This document shows positions 14,460-14,876 of a DNA stretch of 14,876 nt, one piece after another. A program made the translations under genes and the position numbers. Numbering within the stretch: the first letter of the stretch is position 1; every line of letters starts with the position of its first letter. Origin of the DNA: an uncultured Eubacteriales bacterium. Its GTDB lineage: Bacteria > Bacillota > Clostridia > Oscillospirales > Acutalibacteraceae. The notes beneath the pieces were generated by a model. It was not told the origin of the DNA, did no database searches, and worked only from the letters and a program-made list of their open reading frames with translations. The stretch covers positions 1-14,876 of the forward strand of contig ONXZ01000010.1 of NCBI GenBank assembly GCA_900321905.1, written 5' to 3'.

Positions 14460-14876
14460 ATGGACAGACTTGAAGAACTAAAATATTATATAGATTCCAT
14501 ATGCGTGTATAACGTTGAAAACGACGACGTTATTATGAGCCTGCGCGAACTGCTGTACGGTATAGACGGCGAAAATGTGCCTAAACTTTACAGCAAATTT
14601 TTCAGAAAACTGACCGCCTGCAAGTCGCTGTGCGACCATATTTCAAACTTTGTGCTGACGGACGACAATGTTTTTACAAAAGCGGCTGCAGCATATGAGG
14701 CTGACGCGTTGAGCGGCGCAGTGATGCAGGGCGTTAAAAGCGACCTTGAAAAACTTGAAGCGCTTGCTAAAATCAGCGCAGACGAGATTATTGCAGAAAC
14801 GTACGGCGAGGCTGAAAAAGTTTTGCTCACCCTGCCCCGATGGGAAGTCGGCACGGCTAAAGAGCCGCTTTCCGAA
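14460..14876 (+). CDS. N-terminal part of an unidentified protein, possibly a DUF815-type ATPase (partial)
   Basis: The frame is open to the window edge (139 residues seen). I chose ATG 14460 with GAGG at 14447-14450. An in-frame ATG at 14445 would lie at or before the predicted transcript start. The product begins MDRLEELKYYIDSI, is mostly helical and charged, and is rich in short hydrophobic patches such as LRELLYGIDG and HISNFVLTDD. It has no signal peptide or membrane helix. The DDNVFTKAAAAYE...VKSDLEKLEAL segment faintly recalls the region before the ATPase core of clostridial DUF815 proteins, but the diagnostic Walker motifs would lie beyond the window. Treat that suggestion as weak. 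Confidence 0.7.
   Translation, partial: MDRLEELKYYIDSICVYNVENDDVIMSLRELLYGIDGENVPKLYSKFFRKLTACKSLCDHISNFVLTDDNVFTKAAAAYEADALSGAVMQGVKSDLEKLEALAKISADEIIAETYGEAEKVLLTLPRWEVGTAKEPLSE

Overview
The window reads as ordinary chromosome from a low-to-middle GC Clostridia-type Firmicute, most likely a gut or rumen relative of Ruminococcaceae/Oscillospiraceae. This rests on strong GGAGG ribosome sites, sigma-A promoters with 16-17 bp spacing, Firmicute-style LexA boxes, a BspA-type leucine-rich surface protein, an L,D-transpeptidase with choline-binding-like repeats, and REP/MITE-like intergenic repeats. The taxonomic call is inference. I see no prophage, CRISPR array, transposase, tRNA, rRNA or recognisable defence system.

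Layout. Positions 1-99 hold the end of an unknown gene, closed by a terminator. An L,D-transpeptidase (276-1493, +) follows and converges on a Y-family DNA polymerase (1546-2787, -). They share a bidirectional terminator, and the polymerase promoter carries two LexA boxes. A tight operon at 2954-5879 (+) encodes a subgroup Ic aminotransferase, a TIM-barrel sugar-phosphate isomerase/epimerase-like protein and an EamA exporter, with ATGA overlaps at both junctions. nrdR (5978-6427, +) has its own promoter and two NrdR-box-like palindromes. It converges on a GT4 glycosyltransferase (6497-7690, -). Then come a secreted BspA-like protein (7902-9647, +) with eleven 69-bp repeats, a small membrane protein (9916-10161, +) and a patatin-like hydrolase (10226-11071, +). 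The last part holds an ABC-F ATPase (11304-12911, -), ilvC (13224-14240, -) and, divergent from ilvC, the start of a truncated gene (14460-14876, +).

Three intergenic spaces (about 9690-9810, 11072-11272 and 12983-13185) carry members of one palindromic repeat family. Two of them share a 132-bp core of identical length, and the third is rearranged. A short fragment lies near 6465. The flanks of these cores are low-complexity tandem words that differ between copies.

The genes do not form one pathway. Themes are cell envelope (L,D-transpeptidase, GT4, BspA-like protein, patatin), DNA stress and nucleotide supply (LexA-controlled polymerase, nrdR), and amino-acid or small-molecule metabolism (ilvC, aminotransferase operon). 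The best leads are the repeat family, the apparent NrdR self-control, the LexA operator arrangement, the acidic cofactor loop in IlvC, the unnamed three-gene operon and the non-canonical ATPase motifs of the ABC-F protein.
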